Assembly: GCF_947623445.1 (NCBI RefSeq)
Contig: NC_135241.1
Coordinates: 19,842,501-19,906,500 of the forward strand
DNA: 64,000 nucleotides
Direction of reading: 5' to 3'
Source of the DNA: Clavelina lepadiformis
Taxonomy: Eukaryota; Chordata; Ascidiacea; Aplousobranchia; Clavelinidae
Positions within the stretch are counted from its first letter, which is position 1; each line of letters opens with the position of its first letter. Made by a program: the position numbers and the translations under genes. The notes beneath the pieces were generated by a model. It was given only the letters and a program-made list of their open reading frames with translations. It was not told where the DNA came from and did not search any database. Positions 25,560-37,264 of the stretch are shown piece after piece.

Positions 25560-28500
25560 CTAGATATCTACAGAGAGTATCCACGCAAGTAATGCTAAGA
25601 TAAGAGCGGTCACCCACGAAAATTTATGTATTCCTGAAGCCGTTCCTCCCTTCTGTAAAAAATATTATAGCTGTAAACAACTATATAGATTGGTCAGTAA
25701 GTTAATTGCAATTAGGCAGACGTAATTACATTTTATAATTACATATAGGCTAAAGAGTTATAAAAGCTTCAACACGTTTGTATTGTTTGTATTGTTTTAC
25801 GCGGTATATAAGCATTGCACTAAATTACAAATTTTTATTTTGCAAGAAAAATGCAAATGATATAACAACAGTATTTTTGTCAACCGGAAAGATAGGACGC
25901 CAAGACTAAATCTAACAGCAATAATTCACTAATAGCCCTTTGTAGACATTTGCAAAAAATAAAGCACTTACGGATCTCGTGTTGCTGCCAGTAGCCTTTA
26001 CAGTTGCTTCAAGCGATTGATCACCAGCAGCTGCTTTAACGGCTACATAGACTGGGTACGACTTCACGATATTGTCTGCGGCACGTTTCTTCCTGCTACT
26101 AGTTGAGGCAGAGGAACTGGCATATGTGTTGCTGACTAACTCGACCGCAGAAGTAGCTGTCTCACCGGAGTTTATTGTTACCACTGTAACACCCTATATA
26201 CATTTTTGTTAAATGAAAACAGTTTTTCGGTAAAACCATAAAAAGTCGGTTTATTGACTCTCAATTATACAGTAGTATTGAATGATTCTACATTTAAATT
26301 CAATCTGAGCCAAAGAAAATTTTTAATTTGAGCGTATACAGCTCTGCATCACAATCAAAAACTCATAAGCAATAAAACTTACAAATTGAAGTACGAAGAA
26401 GAAATCAAAAACTGCTGAGCTCGGATTGGTTGTAGATGATGACACATAAGCTATGGCAGTTGCGACCGTGGTGACAGTGTAGCTCAATTCTATGGAACCG
26501 TTGGTTGGCATCTGGACTTCGGAGTAGTGAGCGTTGCTGGAGTCGATCGAAATCGGAACTTCAGTGTCGTCCTATGAAAAATCTTTTACAAAATTTGTTC
26601 CCAGATAAAGCGCCATAATTCTGTTATAGTTAGCGGTATCAACATTTGTGCAACATGAGATGCCACGAACATTTTACTTTTGTATAATAAAACGTATTCA
26701 ACATATTCATCGGGATTGTTTGTTGTTCATTAGCTTGTATGCGAATACCGCAAAGATTTTCGCTTGAAGACTCTCGCAATAAAGGAGCTTATTTAAGAGT
26801 TGCAAAATCAATGATATAAAATTTTCATTAATATTTCATGCTGGTCATTGGTGGGATGGTGTTATGTCAAAAAAACTTACGGGTATCAAAGCTGGTATCC
26901 TGCAAGCTTGAACGGAAACTCTGTCTTTGAGAATGGTCACCAGTTGGTCAAACTGGCTGAGACCGAATGCATAGTCGGAGTCTGGATCACTGGCAATTTC
27001 ACGAATTTCGTTTTCCACAAAACCACTGCCTACGCCGACCCCAAAAACCGTTACACCGTCTGCTTTTATCTGTAACAGATTGCAGCAAAAATTTTTATAA
27101 AAGATTTTTATATGCATTTTTCTTAAGAAAGGATAAATTTTTAATCTAAATCACAAAACTGTAGCCTTACAGTTGCTGACGGTTCTGTAACATTGTCGCC
27201 ACTCTTTCCATCTGTTAAAACCAGTAAAATCCTCGGTGCGCCATCCGCTAGTGGTCGCATACCGGTCGAGGTGTTAAACATGGTGGTGCGCACGAATTCT
27301 ATTCCATCACCCGTGTTGGTCCCGCCTTTATAACGAAAGGAATTTTAACAATTAAATTAATCTTTATAAAAACTTTCCATTGTCATGTTTCAGGATTAAA
27401 GTTTATAAAGTACTCAGTTTCACCTCTAGGATAGTTTGTATTGGTCACTGCGTCGCTAAACGCGCTGTTGCTCTGATGTTGATCGAACTGACTGATTGGG
27501 TAATTACTACTTGAATAAATTGTCAAACCGGTTCGAACTTGTTCAGACGAGATATTGAACTCGCTTGCTAGTTGATTGACGAAATCGAGTGATTGCTGAA
27601 AATTTGAAGATCCGATACTGCCAGAACCGTCCAACAGAAAGTACAGATCCATTTTCGATACCGTACATCCTGAATGTCGTACAATGTAAAGCTTAACAGA
27701 CACTTCAGGTTTTCGATGCAAACATAGAATGTTTCATGGGTCTCATGATCTTTGAAAAACGTTTGAAACAAATAGCCTACGTACTTTTCTATGTATTAGT
27801 ACGTTTAACTAACTTAATTAAATTTAATTAAATTTTCTTGTGGCAATGAAAGACAACTTTTCCGTTTTTAGTAAACCAGTCATAGCTCTAAAACCTTCCT
27901 TAGTTTGTAATGTCACAATTTTCTTGACATTTTTGGTGGTCTATACTCTATAACATGCTGTAATTTTTTAAGAGGTCTCCGAAAATTTTTATCTTGACCT
28001 AAAACCTTTATCAGTCTAGTAAACGTAATAAATTCACTTTTAAAGTCATATAAATAGTGTTTTAAAAACTTACTGTTTGAGTTTTCGTAGTTTGTAACCG
28101 TGGTTTCAAAATAATTGCTCTGACCGTTTGAAGTATAATACTGACTCCACCAGCTTGCTTGTTCGACAACGGTGCCCGGTAAGTCAATACTCTGAGCGAA
28201 TTCAGTCAATTGTACATACTCTATGTAAAGCCTCGCTGCGAACGCAGATTTGAGTGGAATTCTGTTTGAAATTATATAAAAATTTCAAGTTTTTTAAGTT
28301 TTTCCCAATTCAAGAATTAATTATCTTTAGCTGTACATTTTACAATGTATCTTCTACACATTGGAGTTACAGCCGTGTAAATAAAGTTTTAAAAGGTAGG
28401 TTTAGAGGATATTACTGTATACCACAAGCAAAAAACAAGCCAATTAATGTTATAAATGACCATACACATTGAAACAGTATTGCACCTCGGTTAAGCAAAC

Positions 28501-30543
28501 GTATTATTCCACTATAATAACTCTAGTAATTAAGGTACAAAACAAACAAATCAAGCTTACCGGAAATCTCCATCGACAAAATCAATGATATCGGAGCCTA
28601 ATACAATTTCAGTCTGTTTTAAAATTGCTTGCAGTATTGTGTTGTTGCTGATTGCTTGGCTAATAGTGGTTGTAATCTACAAAATATTTTAACTGGAATC
28701 GCAAAACGCAAAGTATTAAAACTCAAAGTTATTCATGTTGGTGTTACCTATACACAACTCCCCATAGCACCTGGAACTTGTTACTTAATTAGTTTCATTT
28801 CTTTTCAGTTAAAGTTTCTTAAAGGAGAAGTGTAACCAAACTTTCTTTACCAGGAACCTTCCCGCTTTACAGCTAGTCAATTAGCTCTGTCTTCTTTATT
28901 CACATTTAATGGCATATCTCTTCGGTAAAAACATCCGTCTTACTGCTATATCACCCAAACGTTGACTGAAAACCACTCTATACCCGAGCGAAACACAACA
29001 CAAAAACAAATTCCACGCAATCATAGAATCAGCGTGGGACGCTAAACACCAATTAGGCCCTGGGGGTCGCGATGCGAGACGTCACAAAAGATCGACTAAA
29101 AACACGTGTACAAATAAATAAGTAAAATACAGCATGACGTGAGCAAGCCTAAAACCTGACAAGCATGCATACAAAATACACAACGCGAACAAAAATAAGA
29201 GCTGACTCACACATTTAACTAGATTAAAACATAGGAGTGGTGCGAACAAACGATACGGTGGCTATAAAACGGGTGCATAAAATAATCCCGTGACAGAAGC
29301 ATTTGTCTATTTTTAGCTTGCATCTATATCAGGTTAACTGAATTACCTGCCATATTCCACCAGTTGGATTTGCATTTATGATTGTGGAGTTGCTTCCAAA
29401 ATTCGATTCGACCAAAGCAATTCTCTTCAGAAATCCATAATCGTTCGAAAAGAGCGAGATCGCGCTTAATTTCTGAATACAAGCATCGACCACGTCCTCA
29501 CCACTAGAGCCTGGAACCAAGGTAAGATCTGTTTGAGCCCTGAAATCATATTTAATATAAATTTAGATCAAAGTTTTTCGTTTCTGGGTGGAAAATAAAA
29601 TAAGATTTTTTTAAATGTGAAGGTACTAGTGCAACTAAATTCGATCAAAGCAGTGGTTCTTAACCTATGGGTTATGAGTATGACCCACAAGGTGTGTCGT
29701 AGAAGCAATCTTATTGGGTCACCGTACAACAATATAGCCATGTTACTTATGGATTTACTGAAACTGTGGTCGTTAAGGTTGATTGGATCGAATTGGCATG
29801 GCAAAGAAAATTGCGTAACCTTAAAATTTTTTCGTCACATCATGCAAGGAAGTTATGGTGAGTGTGCAGCATTCATATGCGCATGAAGCACACAGCATGC
29901 TTGCATGTAATTGATAACATCTATATGCGTTTAGTTATTGTTGAGTAAACAGTTAACGTTAGTTAAAAGCCCGTAGCTCGAAATAGGGCACTATTTGTGG
30001 CAAGGTCTATCCAAATCTTTGACTTTTTTTTATATCGAACCACCACTATAAGGAATTAGCATTCTTACCACAACACTGTTTGTAATTACAGTAATACAAA
30101 CAGTTCGGGACCTGCTTTGTTCTCGTCGCGGTTCTTTTACCACTTAAAATCGGTATAAATTTAGAACAGCATGGGTACTGGCATTGACATTTGTATTCAC
30201 GGTAAGGTTACAGTTGTTAAAAAGCTAAGAACCCTTGCTTTAAAGCTTTACATACCAAATGGCGGATTGGAAAAAGGGTAATGGGCAACCAGCTAATATA
30301 TTCGCTTGACAACAAATTTTTGTTGTAAAGTTATAAGCTTTTAACTCGCTGAATAAAAGATTTATGCACTTTTTCACAGTGGTGTTGGATGACATAAGCA
30401 GAATAAGTTGCTTTTATTTAAAGACTTGATGACGTACACATATAATCATTGTCAGCGCATACATTCATACAGTTTTGTATTCGCACATACCGGCAACAGA
30501 TAAAAATAGAAGCCAGGATCGTCCCAACAAAGAAATGTGACAT
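25560..30543 (-). CDS. VWA copy B: secreted SLT-like/VWA protein with GPI-type tail, intact
   Basis: Ten exons: 30543-30491, 29539-29347, 28676-28561, 28261-28074, 27669-27424, 27325-27171, 27069-26881, 26571-26383, 26193-25972, 25652-25560; 1644 nt, 547 aa, phases agree throughout. An in-frame ATG two codons upstream (30549) is an alternative start. Signal peptide MSHFFVGTILASIFICC; SLT-like LVESNFGSN and NPTGGIWQ; EQASWWSQYY; VWA with DGSGS, the GTNTG Thr and LTDGK; RKKRA in exon 9; tail KGGTASG then a hydrophobic end. Exon 4 is five codons longer than in A, as in D. Its first intron carries a hAT-type MITE, and exon 1 to exon 2 is duplicated in copy C. Confidence 0.88.
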
Positions 30544-30832
30544 TTTCATTTTTTGTAACTTATATTCCTATTTCAATACTTTCTTCTGACGATCGGTCTT
30601 TCGTTTTAAGTTTGTGTAAAACTATAAACCACCTTTAAGTTTCGTTAGTCTACATTTTTCACATTTAACAAGCAAGGCAAACGCAATATTCTGGCTTATA
30701 ATAACTAGTGTAATAACGAATTTCAAAAAATCAAATACCACTAGTTAACTCTGATAAATTACTTTCCTTTAAACTCAATCTCACTTCAAAAAACTGATCT
30801 TGCCACTAAGCCTACCACGGCGCTGACAAATC
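29340..30832. repeat. Segmental duplication, copy 1 (exon 1 to exon 2 of VWA B)
   Basis: About 1.5 kb matching 33266-34806 through exon 2, intron 1 with its MITE, the signal exon and the upstream flank to ACCACGGCGCTGACA. After that word the copies differ: here block A of the dispersed repeat follows. Confidence 0.85.
29651..30237. mobile_element. hAT-type MITE in intron 1 of VWA B
   Basis: Ends CAGTGGTTCTTAACCT and, in reverse complement, CAAGGGTTCTTAGCTT; 587 bp. The right flank CTTTAAAG matches the left flank of its duplicate (GTTCAAAG) at 6 of 8, which suggests an aged 8-bp duplication. It was present before the B/C segmental duplication. Confidence 0.7.
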
Positions 30833-30837
30833 TACAA

Positions 30838-31075
30838 ACCGTGTCCGATACACCCAGCGACGCTAAAGTTGTACTAATACCCTTGACGCCTTTAGCAACG
30901 AATTAACGATGCATGCTCCTGTTCAGTGGTCCAGATGAACAATTTCAAGTTCGGATAATACAATACAAAAAAATGCTTCAGGTGTCACCGTTTACCCAAA
31001 ATCGATCACTATAAGCTTGAGTTATAAAAATGTAGAACACCGATGTTTAATTGCTCCGAGATACACAAATTTATA
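30838..31075. repeat. Dispersed repeat block A, copy 2
   Basis: Partner of 3588-3815 (AAACCGTGTCCGATACACCC at the start). It begins within a few bases of the segmental-duplication border. Confidence 0.7.
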
Positions 31076-31139
31076 TTAATTACAAATTTGCAAAGATTAT
31101 AAACTAAACATTTAAAAGTATGTTCTAATGTCGTTCTTA

Positions 31140-31270
31140 ACGATGAAACAAATTCCTTGCCAAGTTAAAGCCTTAGTACAAAGTTACAGCTTAAAGTTCA
31201 AACGTCTGCATCTGTTCATGACACCTGAAATACTTTAACGTAAACGTTCTTCACGCAATATTTACCTTGC
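31140..31270. repeat. Dispersed repeat block B, copy 2
   Basis: Partner of 3220-3360. Here it follows block A; near 3 kb it precedes it. Confidence 0.55.
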
Positions 31271-31294
31271 GTAATCTACTTATATCTATAGGTT

Positions 31295-31690
31295 GGCTGT
31301 ACCGAATTACTGTATCGGCCGTGGTACTTTTTCGGTACCGATACCGGTTACGTCGTTACTTTTGAAAAAATGTACCGAATCTCTGTACCAAGTTACTTTG
31401 TTCAAGAAATTTAATTCGGTCCCGGCACTCGATACTTTTCACGTGATAATTTCAAAATTTTAAAATTTATAGTATGTTTTCAAAAATACATGTTAATTAA
31501 TATTTAATACTAGTTTTAGCATCTGTTGATCTTTTATAATCGAGGAATGTCAAGTAAAATCGCGAGCAATTAAAGTCACTTATGTTTTGACCTGGAATAA
31601 CCTTTACCGGGGGTATAATTGCGGCAAGCATCGATTTGCAGCAGCATCTTTTACATAAAAAGTACAGGTATCGAGTACCGGCAAAGTAAC
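31295..31690. repeat. GTACCG-rich, palindrome-rich segment
   Basis: GTACCG, CGGTACCG and ACCGGT words cluster (GGTACCGATACCGG near 31345; GTATCGAGTACCGG near 31670). The texture suits a non-autonomous DNA transposon, but ends and target duplication are not clear. Confidence 0.35.
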
Positions 31691-31924
31691 GAACTACGTT
31701 TTAATAATAGGACCAAATACTGGCATCGTCGGCACATTTTTGCCAAGTACATGTATAGTTACCGATGGCAAGCAATCTAGTATAATTATATAGAAACATC
31801 TGTACTGTTAAAAATGTTTTGTAAAATTCACCCCTTGTCGTGGCAGTACTTTTTACAAAAAATAACGGAAAAAAATAGTAAATATTACTTACTTTCTTTT
31901 GAAATTTTGTTGGTTTAATGCAAC

Positions 31925-34449
31925 TCGCTAAACTAAACTCGCTTGCCAACTGGTCGATAAATTTGAGTGATTGCTTAAAATTTTGGGAAGTGATACTGCC
32001 CGAACCATCCAGTAAAAAGTAAAAATGCGCTTTCGATACTGAGCATTCTGTGAAAAAATTCTTATTTAAATTTCTTTTTTTCGATTTCTGTTACAAACAA
32101 AAGATCTCAGATCTAATCTTCTCACATAATTCATAAAATATTTCTTTAGACTAGAATAGCTTATGTGCTGTTCTATACTTTTCCATGCAAGATATTTAAT
32201 TCAAGTGGGATTTCTTGTGCCATTGAAAGATAAATGTACGTGTATTTATTTTTTTCCAAGCACTTCTTAATTTCATGGAGCACCGCACTTAATGTTAGAA
32301 TCTTGGTCTTGTATGAAACAATCTCCTAACTTTCAGCGGGTGTAGATCTTGCAAGAGCAAGAGTTTAATTTATAATGCTACAAAGTTTTATCAGACGTGA
32401 GAAAAGACTTTTAGTAGCACAATTAATTTATTACAAACTTACTATTTGTATATTCATAATCTGTCACCGTTGTTTGAAAATATTTGCTCTGACCGTTCAA
32501 ATTATAATATTGACTCCACCAGATTGCTTGTTCATATACAGTGGCCGGCGATATCTGTGTCAGCTGTATATATTCTACGTAGAGTCTAGCTGCAAGGGCG
32601 GATTTGAGTGGAATGCTGTCGAAATTTCATAAGAGTTTAAACTTTTAACGTCTTTATCCAGGTTATGTTAACTATTCTGGTTTGGTATATAAAATTTGTT
32701 GATATATATTGACTATACTGTAAGCTATAAGCTTTTCAACTTTATTGCACTTTACACTTATTAGCAAGTATATAAATAACGAAGCAATATTTAGTCGATG
32801 TTAAATGACAAACAAAACAAGTTAATTAAGAGAACCAATTTTTGAAAAAATATTAAGTAGAGCGTCCTGGTTATATGCAAACAGATTAATAAATACATAA
32901 ACGCAGTATACCAGGTCAGTCGACAAAGTTACCTGAAATCTCCATCTGCAAAATTAGTGACATCATTGCCTAGACTCAGTCTCGCTTGGTCCAGGATTGC
33001 CTGCGAGGTTGTGCCACTGCTAATTGCTTGGCTAATAGCGGTTGTAATCTACAAAATGTTTTTTATAAAAGCAAAACAATAAAAACAACACTAAAACGCG
33101 AAAGACTTTCAGTTTTACCTGCACTAAGGGCCACCTAATAATTCTTAAACTTTGTATATATTTGTATATATATATGTATACAGTATATGGTTTAAACTAC
33201 TGCATGTTTGAAAGCTCTAAAAGGAGATACCGTCACATATTTCTACACTCTTATGCGTTTAATAAAATTACCTGCCATATTCCACCAGTTGGATTCGCGT
33301 TTATGACTGTGGAGTTGCTTCCAAATTTCGATTCGAACAAAGCAATTCTCTTCAAAAATCCATAATCGTTCGTAAAGAGCGAGATCGCGCTTAATTTCTG
33401 AATACAAGCATCAACCACGTCCTCACCACTAGAGCCTGGAACCAAGGTAAGATCCGTTTGAGCCCTGAAATCAGATTTATTGTAAAATTAGATCAAAGTA
33501 TTTCGTTTCTGGGTGGAAAATAAATAAGACTTTTTTTAAATCTATAGTTACTAGTGCAACTAAATTCGTTCAAAGCAGTGGTTCTTAACCTATGGGTTAT
33601 GACCCACAAGGTGTGTCGTAGAAGCAATCTTATTGGGTCACCGTACAAGAGTATAGCCATGATACTTATGGGTTCACTGAAACTGTGGTCGTTAGGGTTG
33701 ATTGGATTGAATTGGCATGGCAAAGAAAATGCGTAATCCTAGATTTTTTCGTCACATCATGCAAGGAAGTTATGGTGAGTGTGCAGCATTCATATGGGCA
33801 TGATGCACACAGCATGCTTGCATGTAATTGATAACATCCATATGCGATTAGTTATTCTTGAGTAAACAGTTAAAGTTAGTTAAAAGCCCGTAGCTCGAAA
33901 TAGGGCACTATTTGTGGCAAAGTCTATCTAAAATCTTTGACTTTTTGCTGATATCGAATCACCACTATAAGAAACTAACATTCTTACCACAACACTGTTC
34001 GTAATTACAATAACACAAACTGTCCGGTACCCACTTTGTTCTCGTCGCGGTTCCTTTACCACTTAAAATCGGTATAAATTTAGCAAAGCATGGTCCTGGC
34101 ATTGACATTTATGGTCACGGTAGGTTACAGTTGTTAAAAAAGCTAAGAACCCTTGCTTTACATACCAAATAGCGCGTTGAAAATAAAGGGGTAATGGGCA
34201 ACCAGCTAATAAATTCGTTTGACAACAATTCTTCGTTGTAAAATTATAAGTTTTTAACTCGCTGAATAAAAAATTTTAAACACAGTGGTGTTGGATAGCA
34301 TAAGCAGAATAAGTTGCTTTTATTTAGAGACTAGATGACGTACACATAGAATCATTTTCAGTGCATACAATCATACAGTTTTGTAATCGCACATACCGGC
34401 AACAGATAAAAGTATAAGCCAGGGTCATCCCAACAAAGAAATGTGACAT
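31925..34449 (-). pseudogene. VWA copy C: 5' half only
   Basis: Exons 34449-34397 (signal peptide MSHFFVGMTLAYTFICC), 33464-33272, 33048-32933, 32615-32443, then exon 5 from 32047, which matches the family as far as QLASEFS near 31930. From there the sequence is unrelated (ASCIKPTKFQKK) and meets a donor-like GTAAGTA. Exons 6-10 are missing: the segment below holds dispersed repeats and then copy B. The four upstream exons are open, in phase and of standard length, so a short secreted product with only the SLT-like region is possible. The MIDAS start (DGSGS) is kept but its Thr and second Asp are gone. Confidence 0.8.
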
Positions 34450-34806
34450 TTGTATTTTTTGTAACTTATATTCCTATTTCAATGCTTTCTTCTGACGATC
34501 ATGGTGTGCAACTGAAAAACCGCAAAACGGTCTTTCGTTTAAGTTTTGTGTAAAACTATATACCACCTTTAAGTTTCATTAGTCTACATTTTTCAAATTT
34601 AACAAGCAAATGCAATATTCTGGCTTATAATAATGACGAAATATAATAATAATGATAATGACGTAATATAAAATAATAATGATGTAGAGAAATGACGAAT
34701 TTCAAAAAAGCAAATACTACTAGTTAACTCTGATAAATTACTTTCCTTTAAACTCAATCTCATATCAAAAAACTGATGTTGCCACTAAGCCTACCACGGC
34801 GCTGAC
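33266..34806. repeat. Segmental duplication, copy 2 (exon 1 to exon 2 of VWA C)
   Basis: Partner of 29340-30832, with indels such as an extra ATAATAATGA-rich stretch near 34640-34690. Confidence 0.85.
33576..34155. mobile_element. hAT-type MITE in intron 1 of VWA C
   Basis: Duplicate of 29651-30237 with the same termini, 580 bp. It was carried along by the segmental duplication rather than inserted anew. Confidence 0.7.
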
Positions 34807-37264
34807 ATCAAACGTGTGAATGACTTTACTGTTTACTGGATTAATTTATCAATTAAGTGATTTCATGCTTTGCTGGTTCCCAGCCTGTTTATTTTAATCC
34901 TTACCAATAACAATGCCAAGTAAATGTTCTTCCGTAGGCTAATTACCCTCTACCAAGGTAGATAAATAATTTCCCTAGCCGAGTCTACACGCAAAGCTGT
35001 TTCCGCTACGCACTTTTTAGAAGATTGTTGTAGTACGTGGCCATCACCCAATAAGATGAGTGGCAAACGCGTGTCGAAACTCGCCAAACTTTCATTTACG
35101 CTTTGCTCGACTGCAAACCGAATTGTTTTTATATTTTTCTACCTAGTAATCGTCAAGACAAACATAAAAAGAATTTCTTTCAGTATAGGTCGACTTACTA
35201 GCAGGTATACGACCACGAAATGATGTATTTTCATAGCTGCTTTCTGGCGAAACTAAAAGAAGGGCTTTAGAAATATAAAGCATGGCTAGTTTTTTTAACT
35301 TCATAAGAAATTGCTACTTAGCGTATAACAGATTTAAAGATTTATAAAAGGTAATCAAAATTTCATTCGACGCATAGGTATAGGCACAATTTAGCTGTTT
35401 GTAGGCCATAGTAGAACATACAGAACAATAAGCGCATATAGGCTACTTCGAAAGGCAACAAAATTTGTGGGGAATTAAGGATAGAATGAATACAAGGAAA
35501 AAAGTTGAAGGAAAAAATACGTACAATCACGGATGAATTCAAATTCATCAAAAAGAAAAGACCAAGTCATTAAGTATTAAACAATCATCATCAAAAATCC
35601 ATTAAACGTGGAATAAAATTGACTTGGGTTTAGTTCATAAAAAATTGGCATATGTGAAATTGGTATTTATAGATCTATTTCATTCGCAGACAAAGTTTTG
35701 GTCGCGTTTCTATTTAGTCTATAAAAAGCACAACTTCACATTACGAGTGTTATACTTCGAATTTTCATGGACTAGTTTCGATAAAGTCTCACCGCACACA
35801 CACTATAATACGGTTTCGTCATGGTTCAGATTTTCAAAGGTTTCGCTACTGTAAAGAAAAGAATTTCGTGCGGTGTTTCCCAGGTTCTGTGTTGCTTTCA
35901 GTGGAATCTTGCTTCCAATTTCTTCTTGCCGTCTCTTTTGCGAACGCCTGGATTTTGGCTTTGATGTGTTTCGTCTGTCTTGATCTTTGGAAAATCTCTG
36001 TCCAGCTTCATTGGAATTGCGGCATCGGTGGAAATTTAGACAGTGGGGTTTTTCGGCTGTCTCTGCTCTTATTTCTCTTGTTTGTTTGTTTGCTTGTTTT
36101 GACCGGTTATATTCCAGGTTTGTTGGGACATTTCTAAGGTTTTGTCAATATTCGATGTAGAAGGAGCACGTTTGGGCCTGTCTTTTATACTCTATGCCGA
36201 AACGACGCATAGCCTATGTACGAGGGACACCAGAGCATAGCCAGATGCACATAAGCTGTTTCTTCTTAACTCTGCATGTAGGCTAATCTGTTTCCATCTT
36301 TCATAGCACACTTGTCCTTCCTCCATCCCCGGTCCTTTGATAAACAGTTCGTGGTTATCTTATCCAAATGTTGAATAAGCTTTGTGTATGTTGTGTAATG
36401 TAATGTTGAGCGTGTAATGCTGTTTATTTTCTATACGTTTCTGCACCTAAGCGGAATACCTGTTGTTTTCATTTTTTGTTAATGAAAAGAGGTTTGTTCC
36501 AGGGGCACAGAAATTGCATTTTTGACTATTTTGTTTTATTGAACGCCCGATTCTCCGGCGCAGTATTTAGCTGTTATAGTTAAACATGGTTTTATAATGC
36601 TATAGGAGTTCTGAGGATTGGAATTAGAATTAGGAACATGTATGATGATTATAGTAATTATGGCCTCTTCAGGTAACATATGTTACAAACACGACCCCGT
36701 CATGCATTTCTATGTTTCTTTTTAGATTATCCATTTAACTTTCTAATACAAGCCGCCTCGAAAAAATACCCTGCAGAGAAACGTCAACAGAAAACCAACT
36801 TGATATAGACAAGCAATTTAAACACGAAGTATCACATGGATAATAAATAACTTCTTTTAGCCTACATATTGTATCTTTCCGGAATACATTTGTATTTTGC
36901 ACAAACTCAAAAAACATTTTCTTTCACTTTGTTACTGTGTTAGAGGATGAATATTCTTTTAAATACTGCTAACTCACACCAGAATAAAACTACTACTAAT
37001 GAACTGGTAGATGTACAAAAACCCTACCCTACTTTTCAGAAATTTTACTTTAAACTTAATTAAGATAAAGGTGAGAACATATTCCATTATACGATTACAA
37101 TTAAGTCGGAATATATACAATACTAGTTGTTAGGTACCAGCTGATAAAATTAGTTGTTGTTTTTGCATGCACAGATAAACTTGCTGCGACTGATTAATTA
37201 TTTAAAAGTAGTATCATACAGTATCTAACGAGAAAACCAGTAAATCTGCAAAATGCTGTCAACT
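34807..37264. other. Intergenic stretch between VWA C and D
   Basis: No gene with splice support. At 36145-35865 the minus strand is open for about 93 codons with a charged, Arg/Lys-rich translation, downstream of a TATAAAAG near 36190. It has no in-frame ATG and no family resemblance, so it is not called. Confidence 0.35.

Noticed and set aside
35865-36145. 93-codon minus-strand open stretch rich in Arg and Lys, with TATAAAAG upstream
   Set aside because: No in-frame ATG and no acceptor in front; the opposite strand is an equally open hydrophobic frame, a typical mirror effect. Worth a transcript check only.
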